Origin: Gemmatimonadota bacterium
GTDB taxonomy: Bacteria; Gemmatimonadota; Gemmatimonadetes; Longimicrobiales; Gaopeijiaceae
Reading direction: 5' to 3'
Assembly: GCA_015664885.1 (NCBI GenBank)
Contig: DQPL01000032.1
Span: forward strand, 1-55,409
DNA length: 55,409 bases
In this document: positions 9,167 to 16,772 of the stretch, in pieces
Layout of the letters: each line of letters starts with the position of its first letter
Numbering within the stretch: the first letter of the stretch is position 1
Notes under the pieces: model-generated
Database searches by the model: none
What the model saw: the letters and a program-made list of their open reading frames with translations, nothing else
Told to the model about the DNA's origin: nothing
Made by a program: the position numbers and the translations under genes

Positions 9167-10642
9167 TCAAGCCGAAGCCACCAGGCTCTCCACCTTGTAG
9201 CCACCCGCCTTTCGGTCGCGAGCATACAGCACGCTGAAGATGAGCAGTAGTACCCCGCACAGAGGGACCATATACCGGAACGAGACGCGACCACCGTAGT
9301 TGTCCGCCGGCCCCAGGATCGCCTGTGCCTCGCCGACCAGGGTCTCGTCAGCGTCCGAGGCGATGATCGCGCGCAGGGCGTTCGCTGTAGCCGGCGAGGG
9401 CAGGACGCCCATCGACTCGTAGGACGTGGTTACCTCCTGCGCGGCCGTGACGGCCGCCTGCACGTCCGGGGCACTGTCGTTGCCCAGCACCATGGACGTT
9501 CGCTCAAAGACCGTGACAGCCTCAGCCACCGGGATCTCGTCGTGTGCGTAGCGGTCGGCGATCCTGCCCATCTGGGGCGCGGCCACCAGGCCGACGGTCG
9601 CCATGCCCACGGTACCCATGAGTCCGAGTCCGAGCGCTCCGCTCTTCGGCACCCTCTCGGAGACCACGCCGAGCATCGTGGGCCAGAAATAGCATACGCC
9701 GAGCGCGAACACGGTCGCTGCCGCGAAAACGGCCAGGCCGCTCGCTACGTAACTCAACGCGAGCAGTCCCGATCCCGAGAGCACCGCGGAGGCCAGCAGC
9801 ACGCCGGTCGGGGAAACTCGGTGCACGATGTCGCCTGCGCGATACCGCATCACCGCCATCAGTCCGTTGATCCAGACGAGCACGAGAATCCCCGCCATGC
9901 CACCCGACTCGAGCACCGCCGGGACCCATCGATTGGGGCCGAGCTCCACCGAGGCGGTCATCGCCATCGCGATGAGCATGACCCACATGAACGGAGTCGC
10001 GAGCGAGGCCTTGAACATCTCTCCCATGCCCACTCCGGCACGCACGCCCTCGGTGGTCGGGAAGGGCTCACGTAGCAGCATCCAACCGTAGATGAAGGTG
10101 GGCACCAGGACCAGGCCGATTTTGACCTGCCAAGCGCCCACTCCGATCGCGTCGAGCCCAAAGGCCGCGAGCCCCCCCAATACGACGCCGCCAGGGAACC
10201 AAACGTGGAACTGGTTCAGCTTCACGATCTTGTTGTCGGGGAAGAGCGCCGCCACCAGCGGGTTACACGCCGCCTCGACGAGGCCATTCGCCATGGCGAT
10301 GATGAGCGCTCCGCCGAACAGGGTGGAAAAGCCGGTCGCGAAGATGATCGTGACCGACCCGACCAGGTGTCCCACGAACGACATGCGCAGCAGCGCCCGC
10401 ATGCCGATCGAGTCCGCGAGGGGAGCGAACGCCAGCTGCGAGATCGCGAATCCCCAGAGCGCGGCCCCACCGATCCAACCCACCTCCTCGTTGGTGAGCA
10501 CGAACTCACGTTTGAGCGCGAGCATGATGGCCCCGACGGTCGCAAACGCGACCGAGGTGGCGATGAGGGCAACGCAACTGCCCAGGAAGAGGCGAGACGG
10601 GTTGACCTTGTCGGCCGGCGCCGGTGGCAGTGTGTCGGTCAT
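9167..10642 (-). CDS. MFS transporter with a long late extracytoplasmic insertion
   Basis: A 491-aa permease with twelve predicted hydrophobic segments, related to sugar/proton symporters by general layout (the FAPLADSIGMR loop 2-3 motif is recognisable). Between the penultimate helices there is an extra stretch of about 90 mainly hydrophilic residues (roughly 385-465, with VFERTSMVLGND and TAAQEVTTSYESMG) before the last membrane segment. That is unusual for the family and makes the protein longer than the common 400-430 aa. The operon position, upstream of Gfo/Idh and isomerase genes, suggests uptake of the sugar these enzymes handle. The ATG at 10642 has only a weak ribosome binding site. 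Confidence 0.85.
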   Translation of the reverse strand: MTDTLPPAPADKVNPSRLFLGSCVALIATSVAFATVGAIMLALKREFVLTNEEVGWIGGAALWGFAISQLAFAPLADSIGMRALLRMSFVGHLVGSVTIIFATGFSTLFGGALIIAMANGLVEAACNPLVAALFPDNKIVKLNQFHVWFPGGVVLGGLAAFGLDAIGVGAWQVKIGLVLVPTFIYGWMLLREPFPTTEGVRAGVGMGEMFKASLATPFMWVMLIAMAMTASVELGPNRWVPAVLESGGMAGILVLVWINGLMAVMRYRAGDIVHRVSPTGVLLASAVLSGSGLLALSYVASGLAVFAAATVFALGVCYFWPTMLGVVSERVPKSGALGLGLMGTVGMATVGLVAAPQMGRIADRYAHDEIPVAEAVTVFERTSMVLGNDSAPDVQAAVTAAQEVTTSYESMGVLPSPATANALRAIIASDADETLVGEAQAILGPADNYGGRVSFRYMVPLCGVLLLIFSVLYARDRKAGGYKVESLVASA

Positions 10643-10780
10643 TTGTGGGTCTGGGCCTTTTTCGGGCTCGGGCGAATTCAGTCTGCGATGGGGCAGGGAG
10701 CCAGGGTAGGGCCTGAGCGGAGGCACATGCAAGGGCTCAGCGGATGAGATTTCGCCGGCTGGGACACTCGGTCGGGTGGG

Positions 10781-11659
10781 CTACCAGACCCGTCGCGTCC
10801 AATAGACGGCAACTCCACACATCTGCGTTTCGAGCGTAGTGAACACCGTTGCAGACAACGGGTTCGTGAAGCTCGCCTCCGACTCGTTGTCTGCTTGCCA
10901 GAGCAAGTGAGGTGGGATTTCGTTGGGCGAACGATAGATCTCGACCGCGACGATGCTCTCCCGAGATAGTCCCGCCAGGATGAAACTGTTGTCCGCTGTC
11001 ACCCGCGTGCGATCGACCACGTAGACCATGCACCCTGCGCCGCGCAGGCTCCTGACGTTTGGCACCGCCCCCGTACTCCCGGTGAAGGGGTCGATGACCC
11101 CCCAGTTCCAAGAGAGCCACATGTCCTCCTGGCCGCTGAACACGTCGGCCCAGTGGCGAGGAGCAATGGAATCGATCGCCTCCGGTGTAAGGAAGAGGCC
11201 TCGACCCCAGTCATCCATGTTTCGCAAGAACTCGTTCATGCCACGGCGGTTGCGCGCCGTGACCACGAGTGGCTCCAGCTGGATCGCGTCGCGTTGTACT
11301 CGGAACTCTACGGTGAGGACCTCGCCCGACTCGACCTCGAAAGACTCCGAGCGCGTGGTCTGATATCCGAGACGTCGCACTTCCAGGCGGTAGGTGCCCG
11401 GCTCCCGCACCGGCAGGAGGAAGTAGCCGGCGCCATTCGAAAGCGTCGCCTCCAAACGGTCCTCTCCGGAAAGAAGAAAAACTTCCGCGGAAACCACCGG
11501 AGCGAACGCATCGGGGTCGATCACGTTCCCCCGTACCGCCTGTGGAGTCGGGAGCGGGTTCAATTGTTGCGCCTGCACTGGGACGGCCAGGACCAACATG
11601 GCTATCGCGACACTTCCCACGGGGCCCCAAGAGCCCAAATGGCGAACTCTGCGGCCCAC
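10781..11659 (-). CDS. Secreted CarboxypepD_reg-like and TonB-plug-like protein without barrel
   Basis: The 292-aa protein has a signal peptide ending PVQAQQ, a CarboxypepD_reg-like beta domain (about 37-115; TLSNGAGYFLLPV and LEVRRLGYQT) and a region resembling a TonB-dependent receptor plug (about 120-290; LEPLVVTAR and VYVVDRTRV, ending in an ESIVAVEIYRS strand). No outer-membrane beta-barrel follows. Such proteins recur in Gemmatimonadota; their role is unknown. The GTG at 11659 is chosen because it lies six bases after the upstream stop with GGAGTAGGGG overlapping that stop. It is the third gene behind the GMC oxidoreductase and its small subunit. Confidence 0.78.
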   Translation of the reverse strand: MGRRVRHLGSWGPVGSVAIAMLVLAVPVQAQQLNPLPTPQAVRGNVIDPDAFAPVVSAEVFLLSGEDRLEATLSNGAGYFLLPVREPGTYRLEVRRLGYQTTRSESFEVESGEVLTVEFRVQRDAIQLEPLVVTARNRRGMNEFLRNMDDWGRGLFLTPEAIDSIAPRHWADVFSGQEDMWLSWNWGVIDPFTGSTGAVPNVRSLRGAGCMVYVVDRTRVTADNSFILAGLSRESIVAVEIYRSPNEIPPHLLWQADNESEASFTNPLSATVFTTLETQMCGVAVYWTRRVW

Positions 11660-11664
11660 GGCCC

Positions 11665-12360
11665 CTACTCCAGCCCCAGGTGCCGCAGCACTTCGGGTGG
11701 GGGCGCGTCCCACTGCGCCAGTGCAACGTTGCCGATGTACTCGAGGTCCGTCATGCCTTCAGTGGTCGTCCAGAACGCGGTCGATGTGAGATATCGCACG
11801 CGATCGAAGAAGCGTGCACCCAGCTCATGCTGCTCGCTTGCATCAGGCACGAAGCAGATGTCGTCGCAGATCGCGTGTTGTTGCTCGCTCGTCAGGTCGC
11901 GGAAACGCAGGTCCTCGCCGAAGCGTTCGGCCGACTCGCGGTCCAACCACACGAGGCCACCGCGGATCAGCACGGCGTCCCGCTCGTTTCCGGGGTACGG
12001 CGCGCTCACCCATTCGTCGATGAAGTCTGGAGCCCCGACCTGGCTAGCGGACGGCGAGCGTACGTCCGCCGGGATGATCACGTCACAGAGCACGGCGAGC
12101 GACGCGAGCTCATCCGCCGAGAGGGTCCGCTGCCATGGCACCACCGGCGCAACCAGGTCCGGGTCCGCCGCGGTTCCCTTCGCCCGCGGATTGCTCGCCG
12201 GAGTAGGCACCGACGCGACGTCGGCTTCCGGGGCGCTCGGCTCGCACGAAACCAGCCCCGGCGTCGCCGCCGCGATCGCCATGATCTTGAGGGCATGCCG
12301 CCGATCCATTTGTATCGCACCCACGACCGGGAGCTCGATCATGTGCTTCTTGTCGCTCAT
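11665..12360 (-). CDS. Gluconate 2-dehydrogenase subunit 3 family protein (Tat-type leader)
   Basis: The 231-aa protein is the small partner of membrane GMC dehydrogenases (gluconate dehydrogenase gamma-chain family). Its leader has twin arginines (R20, R21 in MDRRHALK) followed by a hydrophobic stretch ending LVSC at C39, consistent with Tat export as a lipoprotein. The mature part has LSADELASLAVLCDVIIPAD, the family's hallmark helix and strand. In characterised systems this subunit is needed for export and activity of the flavoprotein, which then passes electrons to a cytochrome c; no cytochrome gene is seen here. ATGA overlap with the GMC gene (12357-12360). Confidence 0.88.
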   Translation of the reverse strand: MSDKKHMIELPVVGAIQMDRRHALKIMAIAAATPGLVSCEPSAPEADVASVPTPASNPRAKGTAADPDLVAPVVPWQRTLSADELASLAVLCDVIIPADVRSPSASQVGAPDFIDEWVSAPYPGNERDAVLIRGGLVWLDRESAERFGEDLRFRDLTSEQQHAICDDICFVPDASEQHELGARFFDRVRYLTSTAFWTTTEGMTDLEYIGNVALAQWDAPPPEVLRHLGLE

Positions 12361-14141
12361 CCCAAGCTCCTCGACGCGAGTCGTTCTACGATGTAGTCGG
12401 ACGCCCGCCATGCGATCGCCATGATCGAGAGCGTCGGATTCTTGTCGGCGTTCGAGACGAAACAGCCGCCGTCCGGGACGAACAGATTCTCGACCTCCCA
12501 GGATTGGCAGTACTGGTTCAGCACCGACCGCCGTGGCTCGGTGCCCATCATCACGCCACCGACCTCGTGGATGATCTGGCCCGGCGCCGCGATCGCACGC
12601 GCGCCGTCGTCGTGTATGGTGCCCGTCACGGTTCCACCCATCGCGTCGATGATGCTCGCGAACGTGTGTTGCATATGGCGCGCCTGGTTCCGCTCGTGCT
12701 CGGACCACTTCCAGTGGAACTCGAGCGTCGGGATCCCCCACTGGTCGACGCCGTCGGAATCGATCTCGCAGTAGCAGTCGGCGTTGGGAATCATCTCGCC
12801 GCGCCCGTCGAAGGACATGAACGATCCGTAGTACCGGCGGCAGTCGTCCTTGAACCGTGCGCCGTACGAGCCTTCGGTAAAGGGAGCCAGCCCGCCCATG
12901 AAGCCGAATCCGGGCATCCGGCGTCCGCCACCGAACTCGATGTGGTAACCTCGCGCGAAGTCGAGTCGCCCGCGCGCCTGTTCCTGATAGAGCCACCACG
13001 GCATGTACATGTGCATCGCCGACGCGCCGTCGGTGTTGTGCGCCGGTGTGTTCTCGAGCGCCGGGATCTGCCCGCCGACACCTGCGCCCACGGTATCCAT
13101 GATGTACTTGCCGACCAGGCCACTTCCGTTTCCGAGGCCGTCCGGGAACAGCCCGCTCTTCGAATTGAGCAGGATACGCGCGGACTCGAGCGCGCTGGCG
13201 GCGAGGATCACGACCCGCGCGCTCACATGCTCGTCGAGGCGCGTGGTCCTATCGATGTAGTGCACCCCGGTCGCTCGGCCCCGAGCGTTCAGGGTGACCT
13301 CTCGGACCATCGCGTCAGTGATGATGTCCAGGTTGCCCGTCGCGAGCGCGGGAGGGAGCAGCACCGTGGGCGACTGGAAGTTCGCCTTGATCGAACAGCC
13401 GCGGCCGCAGGGTGTCGCGAAGAAGCATGCTGCACGCGAGCGCATCGACTCCTCGGTGACGCGCCGCGCCATGGCGTTGTTGGGCCACAGCTCACGAGAA
13501 ACACGTGATGCGTCCAGCCGTTGCGAGAGAATCGCGAGGTGCGCTGGAATGACGGGAATGTTCAGGTCGCGGCAGTGGTGCTCGGCGAGCAGCTCCGTGG
13601 CACGGGGCGCCGGAGGTGGCAGAAGCACGCCGGGCGACGAGCTAGGGGTGTTCTCCAGACCCTCGTTGGACCCGTAGACCCCGATGAGCGCCTCGGTCTT
13701 GTCGTAGTACGGCACGACGTCCTCATACGACAGCGGCCAGTCGAAACCGAGGCCGTCGCGCGAGTATGGCTTGAAGTCGTACTCGCCCATACGCAACGAA
13801 ATGCGGCCCCAGTGGTTCGTGCGACCACCGAGCATGCGCGCGCGCCACCAGCGGAAGTCCGTGCCGTCGGCGCTCGAGTACGGCTCGCCTGGCACCTCCC
13901 AGCCCCCGTCGACGGTCGCGTCATAGAAACCGAAGGGCTTCTCGACCGTGCCCGCCCCCCGCATCGGCGCGTCCTTGGGCAGTTGGAACATGGGGGTCTC
14001 GATCACCGGGTCGTAGTCCCGCCCTGCCTCGAGCATGAGCACCTTCACCCCGGAGCACGCCAGCACGTATGCACACATGCCACCGGCCGCTCCCGAGCCC
14101 ACGATGATGACGTCGTATTCCTGCTGTCTCTTTCTCCGCAT
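12357..14141 (-). CDS. GMC-family FAD oxidoreductase (sugar/glycoside dehydrogenase type)
   Basis: The 594-aa flavoprotein starts with an FAD-binding Rossmann motif (DVIIVGSGAAGG, residues 10-21), followed by the LMLEAG ADP-ribose strand, GGRTNHWGR, and the C-terminal catalytic pair H525 (HEVGG) and N568 (DKNPTLSIMA). Together with the adjacent subunit-3 gene this matches periplasmic dehydrogenases for gluconate, sorbitol, fructose or the C3 hydroxyl of glycosides. The ATG at 14141 has AGG five bases upstream; an in-frame TTG at 14180 would add 13 residues. It lacks its own Tat signal, so it is probably co-exported with the small subunit. Confidence 0.88.
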   Translation of the reverse strand: MRRKRQQEYDVIIVGSGAAGGMCAYVLACSGVKVLMLEAGRDYDPVIETPMFQLPKDAPMRGAGTVEKPFGFYDATVDGGWEVPGEPYSSADGTDFRWWRARMLGGRTNHWGRISLRMGEYDFKPYSRDGLGFDWPLSYEDVVPYYDKTEALIGVYGSNEGLENTPSSSPGVLLPPPAPRATELLAEHHCRDLNIPVIPAHLAILSQRLDASRVSRELWPNNAMARRVTEESMRSRAACFFATPCGRGCSIKANFQSPTVLLPPALATGNLDIITDAMVREVTLNARGRATGVHYIDRTTRLDEHVSARVVILAASALESARILLNSKSGLFPDGLGNGSGLVGKYIMDTVGAGVGGQIPALENTPAHNTDGASAMHMYMPWWLYQEQARGRLDFARGYHIEFGGGRRMPGFGFMGGLAPFTEGSYGARFKDDCRRYYGSFMSFDGRGEMIPNADCYCEIDSDGVDQWGIPTLEFHWKWSEHERNQARHMQHTFASIIDAMGGTVTGTIHDDGARAIAAPGQIIHEVGGVMMGTEPRRSVLNQYCQSWEVENLFVPDGGCFVSNADKNPTLSIMAIAWRASDYIVERLASRSLG

Positions 14142-14203
14142 GCGGCCTCGTATCCGAGCTTCCTTCAGGGTCCCGGACAACTTAGGCGTGGGGAGCCGTT
14201 CTG

Positions 14204-14347
14204 CTAGCTGATGTAGGTCAGCAACTCCGGATCGTAGAGGTCGCCCACGTATTCGGCGTAGCCGTTGAAGAGCTGGGTTTCTATGTACTCGCTTCTCGCT
14301 CGGGTATCCACCATCCTGGCGGGATGATCACATTTGCCATCGTGCAC
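14204..14347 (-). CDS. Possible small ORF (47 aa) upstream of the GMC gene
   Basis: A short frame runs from a GTG directly after an in-frame TGA to a TAG. Its C-terminal 35 residues look protein-like (EYIETQLFNGYAEYVGD, then DLYDPELLTYIS). A weak AGGT precedes the GTG; an ATG at 14314 is an alternative. It is on the same strand as the neighbours and fills most of the gap between the lipoprotein and the GMC gene. I do not recognise it; it may be a leftover C-terminus of a lost gene. Confidence 0.3.
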   Translation of the reverse strand: MHDGKCDHPARMVDTRARSEYIETQLFNGYAEYVGDLYDPELLTYIS

Positions 14348-14368
14348 TCACCTGCTAGTTCGGGGGCG

Positions 14369-14881
14369 TCATCTCCCCGTCTTCCAGATGAAGTCCCACA
14401 CAGCGGACAGCACCGAGCCATTCACCACGATCGACGGATTCGGAGGGTCCACACCCGGCGTCTCGCCGTCCCCCCCTCCGCCGTTGAACCCCTTGAGCGC
14501 GAGCCCGGTGACGCCCGCCGCGATTACGATACCCAACATTACACTCTTCCCGCTCGAAAACTCCTTCAGCTCGATGCTGGAGGTCTGGGCTCGCCTGAGC
14601 CGTAGCGTATCGAACAGGATCACCTCACGGAACGCTCCAAACTCCCGTCGCGTGCGCCTGGCCAGCACCAACGTGTCTCCAACCTGCAGCACCTGACCCT
14701 CCATCGCCACTGACGCAGGCGCGGTGTTAGGGTCATCCACAGCCGAAGTCACGGGAACTCGCACGCGCACGGTCGAACCGAGCGGAGGCGTGTCGACCAC
14801 CTGATAGGTGTAGCAGCCGCCCAGAAGCAGAACCGCGGCGACCAGAAGTATCAACCCGAAGGCCGGAAAACGCCCGCTCAA
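14369..14881 (-). CDS. Lipoprotein of unknown function
   Basis: The 170-aa protein has a classic lipobox (LLLGGC, acylated cysteine C23), then a beta-rich middle (STVRVRVPVT and GDTLVLARR, with FDTLRLRRAQTSSIE), a hydrophobic, glycine-rich segment (KSVMLGIVIAAGVTGLALKG) and a glycine/proline tail. The pattern of a short lipoprotein with a late hydrophobic helix is common next to TonB systems in this phylum, with no assigned role. TTG is taken as start: it overlaps the previous stop as TTGA (14878-14881) and GAGG lies eight bases before it. It is the last gene of a SusC-SusD-lipoprotein-lipoprotein string. Confidence 0.72.
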   Translation of the reverse strand: MSGRFPAFGLILLVAAVLLLGGCYTYQVVDTPPLGSTVRVRVPVTSAVDDPNTAPASVAMEGQVLQVGDTLVLARRTRREFGAFREVILFDTLRLRRAQTSSIELKEFSSGKSVMLGIVIAAGVTGLALKGFNGGGGDGETPGVDPPNPSIVVNGSVLSAVWDFIWKTGR

Positions 14882-15315
14882 AGGATCACCTCGATGACAT
14901 CCGTGAGCGATTGGTTGTACTCGTACACGTAGCGCCAAGGCACGTCCGGGAAGATGCCGCCGGAAATATCCAAGAGGCCACGCCCGTCGACATCGATGCG
15001 CACGTCGACCACGACCGTGTCCATGGGCGCGGTCTCGACCTGCACGAAGAACCGACGCTTCACCGCGATGTCGATAATCGTGTCGATCGGCAACACGTGC
15101 GTCACGGTATCGGAAGCAAAGACCTGGACCTGCGTGACGTTCAACTCGTCGACCCCGGCAATGAACTCCTGGGAGTAGATCACGGTTACGACCTGGCCGT
15201 CGCTGCCGCTCATGCGAAACGAGATATTCTCGGGCGTGTGGTCCTCCAAAATGTCGCACGCGACCACCGATGCGAGGACCGCCGCCACGGCGCCCGTTCT
15301 CCTGAGTGTGTTCAT
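14878..15315 (-). CDS. Lipoprotein of unknown function
   Basis: The 145-aa protein begins MNTLRRTG and has a lipobox with acylated cysteine C20 (SVVACD). The mature part is short beta strands with many aspartates, valines and threonines (VVTVIYSQEF, VQVFASDTVTHVL, then VVVDVRIDVDG), suggesting a single beta-sandwich on the inner or outer membrane surface. No family recognised. No clear ribosome binding site precedes the ATG at 15315. It lies downstream of SusD behind a hairpin that may attenuate transcription, and is coupled to the next lipoprotein by a TTGA overlap. Confidence 0.72.
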   Translation of the reverse strand: MNTLRRTGAVAAVLASVVACDILEDHTPENISFRMSGSDGQVVTVIYSQEFIAGVDELNVTQVQVFASDTVTHVLPIDTIIDIAVKRRFFVQVETAPMDTVVVDVRIDVDGRGLLDISGGIFPDVPWRYVYEYNQSLTDVIEVIL

Positions 15316-15350
15316 AATTCGAAATTGAAAGGCGGAAGAGGAAAAGGCGA

Positions 15351-15379
15351 GGCGCACCCGTACTAGGTACGGATGCGCC
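15351..15379 (-). terminator. Strong hairpin downstream of SusD (terminator or attenuator)
   Basis: A 13-bp inverted repeat with one mismatch (GGCGCATCCGTAC and GTACGGGTGCGCC on the minus strand) around a CTA loop is followed by TCGCCTTTTCC. It lies between susD and the lipoprotein pair and could lower expression of the latter relative to the transporter. Confidence 0.65.
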
Positions 15380-15390
15380 CACCTTCTTCT

Positions 15391-15418
15391 TACTGCTACT
15401 GCTGTTACTGCTACTGCT
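15391..15418. repeat. Short direct repeat rich in TACTGC
   Basis: The 13-mer TACTGCTACTGCT occurs twice, separated by GT, just downstream of the SusD stop. Each 13-mer is itself made of TACTGC units. The ACTGCT core is also found in the repeat upstream of SusC. Confidence 0.7.
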
Positions 15419-15433
15419 CAGCCAGCGATCCTA

Positions 15434-16759
15434 TCAACCGGCGCAGCCCTGCCCGTTGAGGTTGCAGTTCGCGCGGATCTCGACGATCGTGATCGGCAGC
15501 ATGTGACCCGGAGTCAGAATCGCATCCGAGGCCGAGTGCCACATCGGATCCGTGATACCCCACCGATACATATCGCCGAGACGTAGACCCATGAGGACCA
15601 GGTTCATCCGGCGTGTGTGCATCAGCATCGCCGTATCGCTGACCGCGCCGCCGCTGTTGAACTCCACCTCACCGTCCAACGCGCGGATGGCATCGATCTG
15701 CGCCTCGAAAGCCGCCACGTTGCCATTCGCCAACGCGTCTTCGGCCACGATCAACCGCATCAAACGCTCGGAAGAGATCACCAGCGGCGGGTATTGATTC
15801 CCGGAAGTGAGGTAGTTCCCACCCTTCCACTGGTTCAGACGTTTGATGAGCGCGAGGTCCGCCACGCCCGATACCGGATCGTTCATAGCGATGCCATTGA
15901 TGTCGTTCGACGCATCCACCGTGACCAACGAGAGATCGATCTGGTTCTCCTTCCGCTCGTTGACGTTCCAGCACATGTTGCAGGACATCGAGCCGGAAGA
16001 AAACTTCAGCTGGAACTGCCAGTCTCCTCCGGTGGCGCCGATCACGAAGTTCGCGTCGGCCAGGGAACTCGCGAACGTCAGCGCCCCACCAGCCGTCGCA
16101 TTGGGGTTCAGCACGTTCCAGATCGTACGCGACATGGTCGCTCGCGCACGAACCGCCCTCGCATTGATCTCGAGGTCGGTTTCACCGAGGGCCTGGAAAC
16201 CGCTGACCGCCGCGTCCAGGTTCGAGATGGCTCTATCCAAAACCCCGGACATGGCCGCTGGACCCACGGGCGCGCCGTCGTCCATCTTGTTGGAGAACGT
16301 CATGTCCTCCTGAACCTCACCGGTCACCATCAGCATCATGCCGTTGTACAACTGCGCCCGCGCGAGATCCTTGGCGAACGCGCTGTTGTTGCCGGCATGC
16401 TCGCTCAGGATTTCAACCGCATTCTGCGCCATCCACACGCCCTGCCCAAGGGACGGGAAGGCGCCGTCGAGGAACTCGTTCTCCGGGTTCCCGACGTAGC
16501 CCTGATCGAGCTGACCCCAAGCGTCACGCGAACCGATCCAATACAGCTCATCGGAGGTGACGAGGTAGCCCTCCCAGACATCGGAAATCCCATTGCTGAT
16601 TCGATTCAGCGAACCGTTGACGACGCCATTGGCGGCCGCCTCCAGCATGATCGACTCCTCCACCAGGCTGTTCGGGTTGGTTACGTCCAGCAGATTGCAC
16701 CCCGACAGCGCAACCACTGCGGCCACCGCTATCGCGGGAGCTGTGATTCGATTCTTCAT
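15434..16759 (-). CDS. RagB/SusD family outer-membrane substrate-binding lipoprotein
   Basis: The 441-aa lipoprotein (lipobox ALSGC, cysteine C21) has the SusD-type alpha-helical layout, starting with LLDVTNPNSLVEES and an N-terminal helix pair (ANGVVNGSLNRIS), and ending with the C-terminal loop typical of the family. SusD proteins sit as lids on SusC transporters and bind glycan or peptide ligands. It has an unusual CNMCW pair near residue 255 and two cysteines near the end (CNLNGQGC). The ATG at 16759 follows AGGGAG. It is 13 bases behind susC and obviously cotranscribed with it. Confidence 0.88.
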   Translation of the reverse strand: MKNRITAPAIAVAAVVALSGCNLLDVTNPNSLVEESIMLEAAANGVVNGSLNRISNGISDVWEGYLVTSDELYWIGSRDAWGQLDQGYVGNPENEFLDGAFPSLGQGVWMAQNAVEILSEHAGNNSAFAKDLARAQLYNGMMLMVTGEVQEDMTFSNKMDDGAPVGPAAMSGVLDRAISNLDAAVSGFQALGETDLEINARAVRARATMSRTIWNVLNPNATAGGALTFASSLADANFVIGATGGDWQFQLKFSSGSMSCNMCWNVNERKENQIDLSLVTVDASNDINGIAMNDPVSGVADLALIKRLNQWKGGNYLTSGNQYPPLVISSERLMRLIVAEDALANGNVAAFEAQIDAIRALDGEVEFNSGGAVSDTAMLMHTRRMNLVLMGLRLGDMYRWGITDPMWHSASDAILTPGHMLPITIVEIRANCNLNGQGCAG

Positions 16760-16772
16760 GATCGAGTCTCCC

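Noticed and set aside
11153-12424. 423-codon plus-strand frame across the GMC subunit and plug genes
   Set aside because: Crosses two well-supported minus-strand genes and has R/H/S-rich composition without domains.
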